Source: Flavobacterium oncorhynchi
Lineage (GTDB): Bacteria; Bacteroidota; Bacteroidia; Flavobacteriales; Flavobacteriaceae
Direction of reading: 5' to 3'
Length of the DNA: 64,000 nt
Assembly: GCF_002217355.1 (NCBI RefSeq)
Contig: NZ_MUHA01000010.1
Span: forward strand, 158,423-222,422
The translations under genes and the position numbers were made by a program. The notes under the pieces were generated by a model. The model saw only the letters and a list, made by a program, of their open reading frames with translations. It made no database searches and was not told where the DNA came from. Positions 8,009 through 16,078 of the stretch are shown here, in pieces. Each line of letters begins with the position of its first letter. The stretch's first letter is position 1.

Positions 8009-11000
8009 ATGAAAACAAAATTATTTTTATTCGCGTCATTACTTATGATGCTTAAAATGAGCGCTCAAGGTCTTCCCTGTCGGACGAGCGAGGAGAACGA
8101 AAAAATCTACAAATCAAATCCTCATGCACTAAAAGAAAAACAAGACTTTGATGCTTTTAGTAAAAACTTTAGTGCAGCCAGAAAATCAAAAACAGGTAAA
8201 ATGGCAGAAACCTCTTATGTCATCCCTGTAGTATTTCACATTTACGGCGATGTTCAAAGCGGAAAAACGGTTACTTATCAAAAAATAGTAAACCATTTAC
8301 AACATCTTAATGATGATTTTAACGGCCGTAATGCCGACTATCAAACGGTTGACCCTTTTTTTCAAGCCAGAAGAGGCACTCTAAAAATCGAATTTAAACT
8401 TGCCAAAATCGATCCAAACGGCGGCTGTACTTCGGGAGTTGTATTTCATCCTGCTAAAAACGGTTTTGGTAACGGCGGCGGTTACGACGATCAAATTGCA
8501 GCCGATGCTTGGGACAATACAAAATACATGAATGTTTACATTCAAAACGATTTATACGCAGATGGAGCTTTAAATAATTCGGGCGTTGCGTGGTATCCTG
8601 ATTCTGGAATGACTGCGAGTAATACGGCGAGAGTTGTTTTTAATGGAGCTTATCTTTATGACAACTCCTACAGCACAGAATTTTCGGCTACACTTACTCA
8701 TGAATTCGGGCATTTTTTGAACCTAATTCATACTTTTGAAGGAGGCTGTACAGGTACTGATGAGGTAGACGACACTCCTCTTGAAGACGGAAAACATACT
8801 TTGGCCTGTACTCAAGGTACAAACTGCAACGGAGATAGAGTTAACAATGAAAACTACATGGGGTACAATGGTGCTCAAGGCTGTTACAAAATGTACACTC
8901 AAGGACAAATTGACCGAATGCTTGCAGCACTGGAACATCCGTCAAGAAAATCACTTTGGCAGGCAGCCAATCTTATTGCCACTGGAGTAAACTCGACTGG
9001 AGGTTTATTAACAGTAAACACGAGTTCGTTTAAAGAAGCTGTCTCTAATAATGGTTCTTTTGATACCGCATCAATTGTAACGCTTTCCGGAAAAACATTT
9101 GCTCTTTCATCGGGAACAATGACTTCTGGAACTCACTTTTCTCACACTTTTCCAGCAGGAATTATACCTGTAATCACTGTTAATTCAAACTCACAATTAA
9201 CGGTAACTTTAACGGGAAATGCTGCAAATCATCAAACTGTCAACAATGCAAAAGGGGCGATTACATTTTTACCTGCGGCTTTCACAGGCGGAACTGCAGA
9301 TTTAACTTGTACCAGTTTAAACTACGACTTTAAGTTTGTAGATCCTTATGGTATTTACTTTGTCGATATGCCAGACGCGACAGCATCTGCAGCTCAAACC
9401 TGGAAAGCGTTTAAAATAAACAAAGGCGATGATCCCGCTTTTGGCTCATGGAGATATACTGCAAATGCTTTAAAAATTGAAACTTACGCCAAAAAATTAG
9501 TGTGCGAAGCTGGAACGAGAAACATTACGCTGCTTCCTGCTAATTCTCCTATAAGCGCTTCAAGTAATTTTACAGCTCCGGGTGCTTATCCAAATCAATT
9601 AGATTTACGCACAGCATCTTACACCAATTGGGACGGAAAAACAGGATATGTTGGTTTCGATTATCTTATTGACGGTTTAACTTGTTATGGCTGGTTTAAA
9701 GTTACAGTTGACGCAAACGGTGACGGTTTCAGCATTACTGAATATGCGTATAATACACAGCCGGGAGCCACGATTTATACTGGAATGACTCCAAAAACAG
9801 CTGTTGTTCTTTCTACTGATACTTTGTATGAAGCAGATGCTAATGATGGAGGCATTACCACAAATGCTGTAATTTCGTTATCAACCAACAATGGAACTTT
9901 CACAAAAAGCTCTGGAACTTTTACTGCAAATACAGACTACACTATTACTGGCGTTCCAGCAGGTTTAACAGCGGTTTTAACCTTGCAGAGCAACTCAAAA
10001 GCGGCTCTTACTTTTACAGGAAAAGCAAGTTCACATTTACCAGCTAATGATGCTGCGGTAATTGTAACGTTTAAAGATGCTGCAATTACAGGCGGAATTG
10101 CAACACTAGACAATGCTGCAAAAACAATAAATTTAAAATTCGAATCTCCTTATGGAATCTATTATGTGAACAATCCAGATTATGTTGCTTCACCAGCAGC
10201 AGTATGGCAATATTTTGATTTAGGAATTGGAGACAATACAGAGTATGGTGCATGGCAATATGCGGCGAACGCTTTAAAAATTGAAACGTATGGCAAACGA
10301 CTGGTTGCTGAAACTGGAACGCGAAACATTACTAAAATTGCGGCAGGAACATCTATAGGCGCATCAAGTAACTTTACTGCTCCAGGCGCATATCCTAATC
10401 AATTAGATTTACGTACCGCATCTTACACTGCTTGGGACAATCAAACGGCTTATGTAGGTTTTGAATACAGCAGAAGAGGCAGAACTTGCTACGGATGGTT
10501 TAAGGCAAAAGTAACTGCAAACGGAGATGGTTATACGATTTCAGAATTTGCTTATAATACACAGCCTAATCAAGCTATTATTGCTGGAGCAACAGGCGGA
10601 ATAACTGTTGCCGCTCCAACAAATTTAGTTGCAGCAGCAAATTCAACCAGTCTTCAAGCTGTTTTAACTTGGGCAGATAATGCCACTAACGAGACAGGAT
10701 ATATTGTAGAAAGAGCTTCTGCAGATGGTGTTTACAGCAGTATTGCAACCTTAGGAGCAAATGTAGTTACGTACACCAATACAGGATTAACTGCTGGAAA
10801 CACGTATACATACAGAGTTAAGGCAAATGCTAATACTGTTTCTTCAGATTATTCGAATGTAGCAACTGCTGTTATTGAAGCTGCATCTGCTTATTGCACA
10901 GCACAAGGAAGCAACTCATACGAGTATATTAAAGATGTTACAATTGGAAGTTTCACTACTACATCTGGCGCAGATGCTTCGGGTTACGGAAATTATACTT

Positions 11001-11857
11001 CTAAAAACATAACATTAACACCTAATACAAGTGTTGCCGTAAGCTTAACACCAGGTTTTTCAGGCTCTAATTATTCAGAGTCTTGGGGAATTTGGATTGA
11101 TTACAACAAAAACAACACTTTTGAACCTTCTGAAAAAGTAATCAACGGACTTTCGTCAACGGGCACAGTTACTGGTAATTTTACAGTTGCAGATGGAACT
11201 GGAACAACGAGAATGCGTATTGTAATGAAATACAACGGAAACCCTGCGACACCCTGCGACAATATTGGCGATGGAGAAGTTGAAGATTACACGGTAACTT
11301 TTGGAGCTTCAAACCCTAATCCGGTTACTTTAAATACTCCGACAAATATTGGAAACTCAGGAGTTTATTCATCTGGATTCTATGCTTCTTGGACAGAAGT
11401 TGCTAATGCAACAAGCTATGAAGTACAGTTATACAAAACTGCAACTGGATGGACAACTACAGGAACATCAACTACATACTATTTATGGATTCCGAAACAA
11501 GGAACTGAAACAGCTTACCGATTCAGAGTAAGAGCCGCAAATGCATCAGGAACGAGCGCTTGGAGTAATTACCTTGACATCAATCTGCCACTTTCTGGAG
11601 CTGAAGGAAATGATCTTTTAATGGGTAAAAAATCATTCTCAATGTTCCCGAATCCAGCAACTGATGTTGTAAATTTCAATTTTGAAAATGTAAATATTGC
11701 AACTGCTGTAATCACGATTTACAATAATGTTGGCGCCGTAATTGATACTGTTCGTAATACATCGAGTTATACATTAAAGAATCTCCCAACTGGCATTTAC
11801 CACGTAGTACTTACTGATGGCAATTTCACTCAGAGAAAAAAACTAATCGTTAAGTAA
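8009..11857 (+). CDS. Secreted M43 (cytophagalysin-like) metalloprotease with type IX secretion sorting tail
   Basis: This 1282-residue protein has a signal peptide (about 1-19). Its M43 catalytic domain carries the zinc site H231-E-F-G-H235-FLNLI-H241 and a Met-turn in NYMGYNGAQGC. Two similar units of about 265 residues follow (about 333-595 and 598-863), then a fibronectin III domain (about 865-955), a GEVED domain (about 960-1105, with WGIWIDYNKNN and DGEVEDY), a second Fn3-like domain and a Por secretion tail (about 1208-1282, FPNPATD to the terminal KKLIVK). The tail sends it through the type IX system, which matches gldKLMN in this window. M43A is named for cytophagalysin, described as a collagenase from a Cytophaga strain. 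The link to collagen is therefore plausible but inferred. It has its own promoter and terminator. Confidence 0.92.
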   Translation: MKTKLFLFASLLMMLKMSAQGLPCRTSEENEKIYKSNPHALKEKQDFDAFSKNFSAARKSKTGKMAETSYVIPVVFHIYGDVQSGKTVTYQKIVNHLQHLNDDFNGRNADYQTVDPFFQARRGTLKIEFKLAKIDPNGGCTSGVVFHPAKNGFGNGGGYDDQIAADAWDNTKYMNVYIQNDLYADGALNNSGVAWYPDSGMTASNTARVVFNGAYLYDNSYSTEFSATLTHEFGHFLNLIHTFEGGCTGTDEVDDTPLEDGKHTLACTQGTNCNGDRVNNENYMGYNGAQGCYKMYTQGQIDRMLAALEHPSRKSLWQAANLIATGVNSTGGLLTVNTSSFKEAVSNNGSFDTASIVTLSGKTFALSSGTMTSGTHFSHTFPAGIIPVITVNSNSQLTVTLTGNAANHQTVNNAKGAITFLPAAFTGGTADLTCTSLNYDFKFVDPYGIYFVDMPDATASAAQTWKAFKINKGDDPAFGSWRYTANALKIETYAKKLVCEAGTRNITLLPANSPISASSNFTAPGAYPNQLDLRTASYTNWDGKTGYVGFDYLIDGLTCYGWFKVTVDANGDGFSITEYAYNTQPGATIYTGMTPKTAVVLSTDTLYEADANDGGITTNAVISLSTNNGTFTKSSGTFTANTDYTITGVPAGLTAVLTLQSNSKAALTFTGKASSHLPANDAAVIVTFKDAAITGGIATLDNAAKTINLKFESPYGIYYVNNPDYVASPAAVWQYFDLGIGDNTEYGAWQYAANALKIETYGKRLVAETGTRNITKIAAGTSIGASSNFTAPGAYPNQLDLRTASYTAWDNQTAYVGFEYSRRGRTCYGWFKAKVTANGDGYTISEFAYNTQPNQAIIAGATGGITVAAPTNLVAAANSTSLQAVLTWADNATNETGYIVERASADGVYSSIATLGANVVTYTNTGLTAGNTYTYRVKANANTVSSDYSNVATAVIEAASAYCTAQGSNSYEYIKDVTIGSFTTTSGADASGYGNYTSKNITLTPNTSVAVSLTPGFSGSNYSESWGIWIDYNKNNTFEPSEKVINGLSSTGTVTGNFTVADGTGTTRMRIVMKYNGNPATPCDNIGDGEVEDYTVTFGASNPNPVTLNTPTNIGNSGVYSSGFYASWTEVANATSYEVQLYKTATGWTTTGTSTTYYLWIPKQGTETAYRFRVRAANASGTSAWSNYLDINLPLSGAEGNDLLMGKKSFSMFPNPATDVVNFNFENVNIATAVITIYNNVGAVIDTVRNTSSYTLKNLPTGIYHVVLTDGNFTQRKKLIVK
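9002..10600 (+). repeat. Tandem internal duplication in the M43 protease
   Basis: Two units of about 800 bases (about 9002-9790 and 9802-10600) encode similar segments. The closest match is the block around ASSNFTAPGAYPNQLDLRTA, present in both at about 9559 and 10365, followed by the shared CYGWFK. Each unit begins with a beta-rich stretch (VTLSG.../VISLST...) and ends with EYAYNTQP or EFAYNTQP. I do not recognise the domain. A substrate-binding role is possible. Confidence 0.8.
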
Positions 11858-11900
11858 TTATAACTCATAAACATAATTTAGAATACAATTCTAAAAAAAC

Positions 11901-11934
11901 AAAACCGCTGAAAGAGATTCTTTCAGCGGTTTTT
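11901..11934 (+). terminator. Intrinsic terminator after the M43 protease
   Basis: A perfect 14-bp stem (AAAACCGCTGAAAG / CTTTCAGCGGTTTT) with a 5-base loop ends in a T tract 44 bases past the protease stop. Confidence 0.85.
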
Positions 11935-11943
11935 CATTTTATC

Positions 11944-11951
11944 TAACTTTG
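11944..11951 (+). promoter_or_regulatory. Candidate -7 box (TAACTTTG)
   Basis: TAACTTTG matches TAnnTTTG and lies 21 bases before the start of the small ParB-like gene, right after the upstream terminator. No good -33 element is seen. Confidence 0.45.
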
Positions 11952-11972
11952 TATTTCTAACAAACGAGAACT

Positions 11973-12350
11973 ATGAGAAAACAATACAATCTGCGCCCAA
12001 GCGAAGATGGTCTAAAAGCTTGGGATGTGCATCGATTAATAGAATTATCAAAAAACTTTCCAATAAAGAATATTTTACTCAGCGAAATAAACGAGATTAA
12101 CGAACCTTATTGGTTTCAAGATTCAGATCAACAGCCAACTTGTGCTGCGATTCTAGAACATATTAAACTTATAGATGCCGTAGATTTACAATATCCCATT
12201 ATTTTATGTGCCGATGGGCGTTTAATGGATGGCATGCACCGCATAATGAAAGCTTTGCAGCGAGATCAAACTCATATTAAAGCTGTACAATTTGAAATCA
12301 CACCTGATCCGGATTTCATAGGAATTCCGGCGGATCAATTACCTTATTAA
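11973..12350 (+). CDS. Small ParB/Srx-fold protein
   Basis: This 125-residue cytoplasmic protein has a ParB-like nuclease fold signature: a beta strand ILCADGRLMDGMHRIMKAL (about residues 76-94), in which the GxHR motif corresponds to ParB box II (G-[D/E/G]-x-R). It lacks the helix-turn-helix and dimerisation parts of true ParB, so it is not a chromosome partition protein. Stand-alone members of this fold include sulfiredoxin-like and nucleotide-hydrolysing proteins. The function here is unknown. It stands alone between two terminators, so no functional link with the neighbouring catabolic genes is implied. Confidence 0.7.
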   Translation: MRKQYNLRPSEDGLKAWDVHRLIELSKNFPIKNILLSEINEINEPYWFQDSDQQPTCAAILEHIKLIDAVDLQYPIILCADGRLMDGMHRIMKALQRDQTHIKAVQFEITPDPDFIGIPADQLPY

Positions 12351-12376
12351 ATTTTATATAAATACCTTAAAATAAA

Positions 12377-12423
12377 AATCCCATCTATTTATACGAATTG
12401 ATTCGAATAAATAGATGGGATTT
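12377..12423. terminator. Bidirectional terminator between convergent genes
   Basis: A perfect 17-bp stem (12377-12393 with 12407-12423, arms AAATCCCATCTATTTAT and its complement) has a 13-base loop that can itself pair further (CGAAT/ATTCG). It lies between the ParB-like gene and the minus-strand M24 gene that run toward each other. Confidence 0.85.
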
Positions 12424-12438
12424 GTGTTTCTTATTTAA

Positions 12439-13650
12439 TTAATACCCAAACGGATTTTCAACACTTTCCATTGGATTTGTAAACCATTTTGGTCCATTTT
12501 CTGTCATATAGAAATGGTCTTCATGACGAATTCCGAATTTTCCAGGAATACAAATCATTGGTTCGTTGCTAACCACCATTCCTTCAAGAAGTTCAATTTT
12601 ACTGCCTCTTACTAAATATGGGTATTCATGAATATCTAAACCTGTTCCGTGCCCTACTCTATGCGGTAATCCCGGCAAACTATAATCTGGACCTAAGCCC
12701 GCTTCTGCCAATACTTTTCTAGCTGCATCATCAACAGATCCGCATGACGCTCCGATTTGAGCAGCTTCGAAAGCAGCATGCTGCGTTGCTCTTTCTAAAT
12801 TCCAAATCGTTTTATATTCTTCAGACGGAGTTCCGTAGGAATAAGATCTTGTAATATCTGAGATATATCCTTCTAGCTTACAACCAGTATCAATAATAAC
12901 TGCTCCATTTTCCTTTAAATCCTGAGGTACAGAAACACCATGCGGATATTGTGTATCATCAGCAAATAAAACAATACAAAAATAAGAACCAGCAACAGCA
13001 CCTGCTTTTATGTGCGCTTCATTTATAAATTTAGTAACCTCCGCAGCCGTAATTCCAGGTCGTAATATTTTTGCCGCTGCACGCTGTACCACCATTGTAA
13101 TATCTTTTGCTCTTTGAATAATTGCAATTTCATTAGCCGATTTTTGCATACGACAGGCTGATGTTATAGCAAGTGCATTGATAATAGTATATGACTGATT
13201 TGTTTTTACAACACCATCAACCAAAAAATAAGGAGCTGATTCGTCTATTGCAATATTTCCACTTATAATATTTTTACTTTTCAATAATTCTCCCATCAAA
13301 GCGTAAGGAGATTCATGCTCTTCCCAGCAATTAATTTTCCCGTTTAATTGCATGTATTTTTTAAAAGTACCTTCTTCAAACTTTGGAACAATATAATCCA
13401 GTGTTCCATCGTCATACAATAAAGCGCCCACCATTCTTTCTGACGGATTCCATTTGGTTCCCGTAAAATAATAAAGATTCGTGCCTGCGTTAACATAAAG
13501 CACTTTTACATTGCTGTCTTTCATAACAGCGACAGCCTTTTTTAAACGAGCTAAATATTCTTCTGGTTGAATTGGCTTTACATCCAATGTCATATTTTCT
13601 ATTTTCTCTAACTCCGCAGCAGCAGTTGAGCCTCCTATACCAATTGTCAT
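12439..13650 (-). CDS. M24 Xaa-Pro dipeptidase/aminopeptidase
   Basis: This 403-residue M24 metallopeptidase has an N-terminal creatinase-like domain (about 30-160) and a catalytic domain with all metal ligands: D254 and D265 (IIDTGCKLEGYISD), H334 (HRVGHGTGLDIHE), E363 (SNEPM) and E377 (RHED). The HGTGLDIHE pattern is that of prolidase and short Xaa-Pro peptidases. No signal peptide is visible, so the site is cytoplasmic. It is the downstream member of a minus-strand group with the hydroxyproline dehydratase and the reductase. It is separated from them by 238 bases holding a palindromic repeat, so cotranscription is likely but not certain. It may split the dipeptides Xaa-Pro and Xaa-Hyp left by other exopeptidases. 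Confidence 0.88.
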   Translation of the reverse strand: MTIGIGGSTAAAELEKIENMTLDVKPIQPEEYLARLKKAVAVMKDSNVKVLYVNAGTNLYYFTGTKWNPSERMVGALLYDDGTLDYIVPKFEEGTFKKYMQLNGKINCWEEHESPYALMGELLKSKNIISGNIAIDESAPYFLVDGVVKTNQSYTIINALAITSACRMQKSANEIAIIQRAKDITMVVQRAAAKILRPGITAAEVTKFINEAHIKAGAVAGSYFCIVLFADDTQYPHGVSVPQDLKENGAVIIDTGCKLEGYISDITRSYSYGTPSEEYKTIWNLERATQHAAFEAAQIGASCGSVDDAARKVLAEAGLGPDYSLPGLPHRVGHGTGLDIHEYPYLVRGSKIELLEGMVVSNEPMICIPGKFGIRHEDHFYMTENGPKWFTNPMESVENPFGY

Positions 13651-13718
13651 TTTATATATTTTTTTTAAATTGATTAATTACATTATCTAAACCCGTTTGA
13701 GCGCGATTACTTTCAGCA

Positions 13719-13854
13719 CTATAGAAACATAGCTACTTATCGCGTGAAAAGGCGTTTCACTTTGCATGAATGCACATAGAGCATCTATGTGTAAATGATA
13801 TGTCATTTATTTTAATCTTTTATCCAATAAAACAAACCTATGTTTCTATGTGTT
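13719..13854. repeat. Palindromic REP-like element (family E)
   Basis: The left end CTATAGAAACATAG and the right arm CTATGTTTCTATGTGTT (13838-13854) form an inverted repeat. An inner hairpin CACATAGA-GCA-TCTATGTG lies between them, along with the motif AAGGCGTTTCACTT. The same right-arm sequence (as AACACATAGAAACATAG) and the same AAGGCGTTTCACTT occur again at 27733-27783, so this is a dispersed element. It sits between two minus-strand genes. Confidence 0.7.
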
Positions 13855-13888
13855 AAATAATTTTTAACAATTACACTACACTTTTTAA

Positions 13889-14956
13889 TTATCTAAGTAT
13901 AAAACCATTTTTCATAGGATCTTTTGGATCTATTAAAAACGTATTTATTCCGGTTACAAAAGCAGTTCCTTCTACTTGCGGAATTACAGCTTTAAAAGGT
14001 CCAAATTTTTCTTCTCTAACAAGAGATCCTGTAAAAGTACTTCCTGTTATGCTTTCTATCGTAATAAATTCATTCAAATTTATAGCATTTCTCGCTTTTT
14101 CAATCGCAATTCTTCCAGAAACACCTGAACCTGTTGGGGAACGATCAACTTCTCCATCAGCAAAAACACAAACGTTTCGGCTGTGATTAGAAATATCAAG
14201 CGGTTCATCAATAAAAATAGTGCCGTATAAAAAACTCAAATCCTCCTCAAACGGATGCTGAATTTCTTTATCCTGATCCATTACGGCATGTTTTATATCA
14301 ACACCGTTTTGAATAATAGTACGGTAATTTTCTTCGGTTAAACCAAAATTCAAATGCGTATTTTTCCTCAAATCAACATAAGCATAAAAAGCACCGCCAT
14401 AAGCCAAATCATAAACAACATCGCCAACGCCCTGAACATTTACAATACGATCTAAACCTACAGCAAAACTAGGCACGCAATGAAATCTCACTCCGGTTAC
14501 TTCACCATTTAAAATGGTAACAAACGATAAAATTCGTCCGCACGGAGCATCAATTTTCAATTCATTCTCCCCTTCTTTTATTGTTATCCAATTCATTTTT
14601 GCTGCCAAAGTGCTTATCCCAATAACCGCATGACCGCACATACTGCTGTAACCTTCATTATGCATAAAAAGAATCCCAAAATCGGCATCATCATCATTTG
14701 GCGGAAGCAAAATACAACCGTACATATCAGCATGACCGCGAGGTTCAAACATCAATGCTGTTCTTAAATAATCGAAGTTTTCTTTTATATCTCTTCGGTA
14801 TTCTAAAACAGTCTTTCCTTTCAGTTTTGGAAAACCAGAAACAATTACGCGCAAAGGTTCACCGCCTGTATGCATATCAATTGTTTTTATTTGCAGTACA
14901 TCTGCCTCTGCTTTATAATCAATATTATTACAAATATTTTGATATGTTTTAGACAT
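13889..14956 (-). CDS. trans-3-hydroxy-L-proline dehydratase (proline racemase family, Cys/Thr type)
   Basis: This 355-residue proline racemase superfamily protein has the first catalytic cysteine C107 (SSMCGHAV). The second position, normally Cys in DRSPCGTG, is threonine T275 (DRSPTGSG). In the family, the Cys/Cys pair gives racemases and 4-hydroxyproline 2-epimerases. The Cys/Thr pair, as in human L3HYPDH (Cys104/Thr273), gives dehydration of trans-3-hydroxy-L-proline to Delta1-pyrroline-2-carboxylate. It overlaps by 8 bases the upstream gene of the ornithine cyclodeaminase/mu-crystallin family, whose relatives reduce that product to L-proline. Automatic annotation would probably say 4-hydroxyproline epimerase, and the residue pair argues against that. 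trans-3-Hydroxyproline is a minor component of collagen, most abundant in type IV. Confidence 0.85.
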   Translation of the reverse strand: MSKTYQNICNNIDYKAEADVLQIKTIDMHTGGEPLRVIVSGFPKLKGKTVLEYRRDIKENFDYLRTALMFEPRGHADMYGCILLPPNDDDADFGILFMHNEGYSSMCGHAVIGISTLAAKMNWITIKEGENELKIDAPCGRILSFVTILNGEVTGVRFHCVPSFAVGLDRIVNVQGVGDVVYDLAYGGAFYAYVDLRKNTHLNFGLTEENYRTIIQNGVDIKHAVMDQDKEIQHPFEEDLSFLYGTIFIDEPLDISNHSRNVCVFADGEVDRSPTGSGVSGRIAIEKARNAINLNEFITIESITGSTFTGSLVREEKFGPFKAVIPQVEGTAFVTGINTFLIDPKDPMKNGFILR

Positions 14957-15923
14957 TTTTTTGTGTTTTTAAATTATACTCTTCATAAAAATATCCAGCT
15001 GCAACAAGATCCTCTAAAGCATGTCCAACGGATTTAAAATAAGTGATTTCAGTATCAGATGTTCTGCCCGTTTTTGTATTGCTGCACAGTTCAAACAAAT
15101 CTGCTTTGATCGTTTCTTTTGTGATAATTCCACTTGTCAGTGGAATCAAAATATCACCGCTTTCCTTAAGTCCGCCTTGATAAGTATCCAGAAATAGGCT
15201 CGATTTTAAAACGGCTTCATCATCTGCTTCACGCATGTCTTTTTTATACGCGCCAACAAGATCTAAATGCTGTCCTGCTTTCAGCCATTTTCCAAAAACA
15301 AGCGGAACAGGAGATAAAGTCGCAGCCGAAATAATGTCAACTTGAGAAATAGCTTCTTCTACAGTTGAAACCGGCTTGCAGGTAAACGAAGAATTTTTGA
15401 GTACATCACAAACCAATTGTGCTTTTTCTATAGTTCTTCCCCAAACATAAACCTCTTTAATTGGTCTGACGCTTGCATGCGCTTGAATCAAATTTATAGC
15501 TAAAGCCCCTGTACCAATCATCAGCATAGATGAAGACTCTTTTCGAGAAAGATAACTGCTAGCCAATGCAGATGTCGCTGCGGTACGTTTTCCTGTTAAT
15601 GATTTTGCATCCAGAATTGCTTTTATATTTCCTTTATGCCCGTCGAGATAAATGTAAGTTCCTTGTATTGAAGGCAAATCGTATTTACCATTATTAGGAC
15701 TTACAGTTACTATTTTTACTCCTAAATCTCTACCCGCTTGAAACGCCGGCATTAACAGTAATGTTGAATCTTTCTCTTCTGCAGGATTAGGATAATCGTG
15801 ATGATGACGCATAGGTACTTGGATAGCCGAAGTCGAAAACCCAGCGCGAAGTCTTTCTATAAGTTCTTTAAAATTGCATTTTTCTTCAATGAAATGATCT
15901 GAAATAAGTTGTATTGGTTCCAT
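14949..15923 (-). CDS. Delta1-pyrroline-2-carboxylate reductase-like protein (OCD/mu-crystallin family)
   Basis: This 324-residue member of the ornithine cyclodeaminase/mu-crystallin family has an NAD(P) Rossmann motif (MLMIGTGALA, about 133-142) and the family segment GKRTAATSALAS. In true ornithine cyclodeaminase a catalytic Asp lies in VGGDCPGKTEL. The equivalent stretch here is LVGAYKKDMREAD, with Y226 at that place, so cyclodeaminase activity is unlikely. Family members with VGxxxPDMRE-like sequences are pyrroline-2-carboxylate reductases or related imine reductases. The stop overlaps the start of the hydroxyproline dehydratase, so the two are translationally coupled. The pair makes a two-step route from trans-3-hydroxy-L-proline to L-proline. 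It is divergent from the S37 peptidase gene, with 155 bases between. Confidence 0.8.
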   Translation of the reverse strand: MEPIQLISDHFIEEKCNFKELIERLRAGFSTSAIQVPMRHHHDYPNPAEEKDSTLLLMPAFQAGRDLGVKIVTVSPNNGKYDLPSIQGTYIYLDGHKGNIKAILDAKSLTGKRTAATSALASSYLSRKESSSMLMIGTGALAINLIQAHASVRPIKEVYVWGRTIEKAQLVCDVLKNSSFTCKPVSTVEEAISQVDIISAATLSPVPLVFGKWLKAGQHLDLVGAYKKDMREADDEAVLKSSLFLDTYQGGLKESGDILIPLTSGIITKETIKADLFELCSNTKTGRTSDTEITYFKSVGHALEDLVAAGYFYEEYNLKTQKNV

Positions 15924-16078
15924 GTATTTTGTTGAAATTTTACTAAAAATAGAAGATTATTTTATGATAATACTATTTCACCCCAAAACCAGATAACATA
16001 TGCTAACTTAAGGTTAATATAGTACAAATTGATTAGACTTTATGACCTTATTTTTATAAAAAACAATTTTAAACAATA

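Noticed and set aside
11973..12350. Chromosome partition protein ParB
   Set aside because: Only a ParB-like fold of 125 residues is present; there is no DNA-binding domain and no parA.
13889..14956. 4-hydroxyproline 2-epimerase or proline racemase
   Set aside because: The second catalytic Cys is Thr (T275 in DRSPTGSG), the pattern of trans-3-hydroxyproline dehydratase.
14949..15923. Ornithine cyclodeaminase
   Set aside because: The catalytic Asp position is Tyr (VGAYKKDMRE), and the coupled gene makes an imine that this family reduces.
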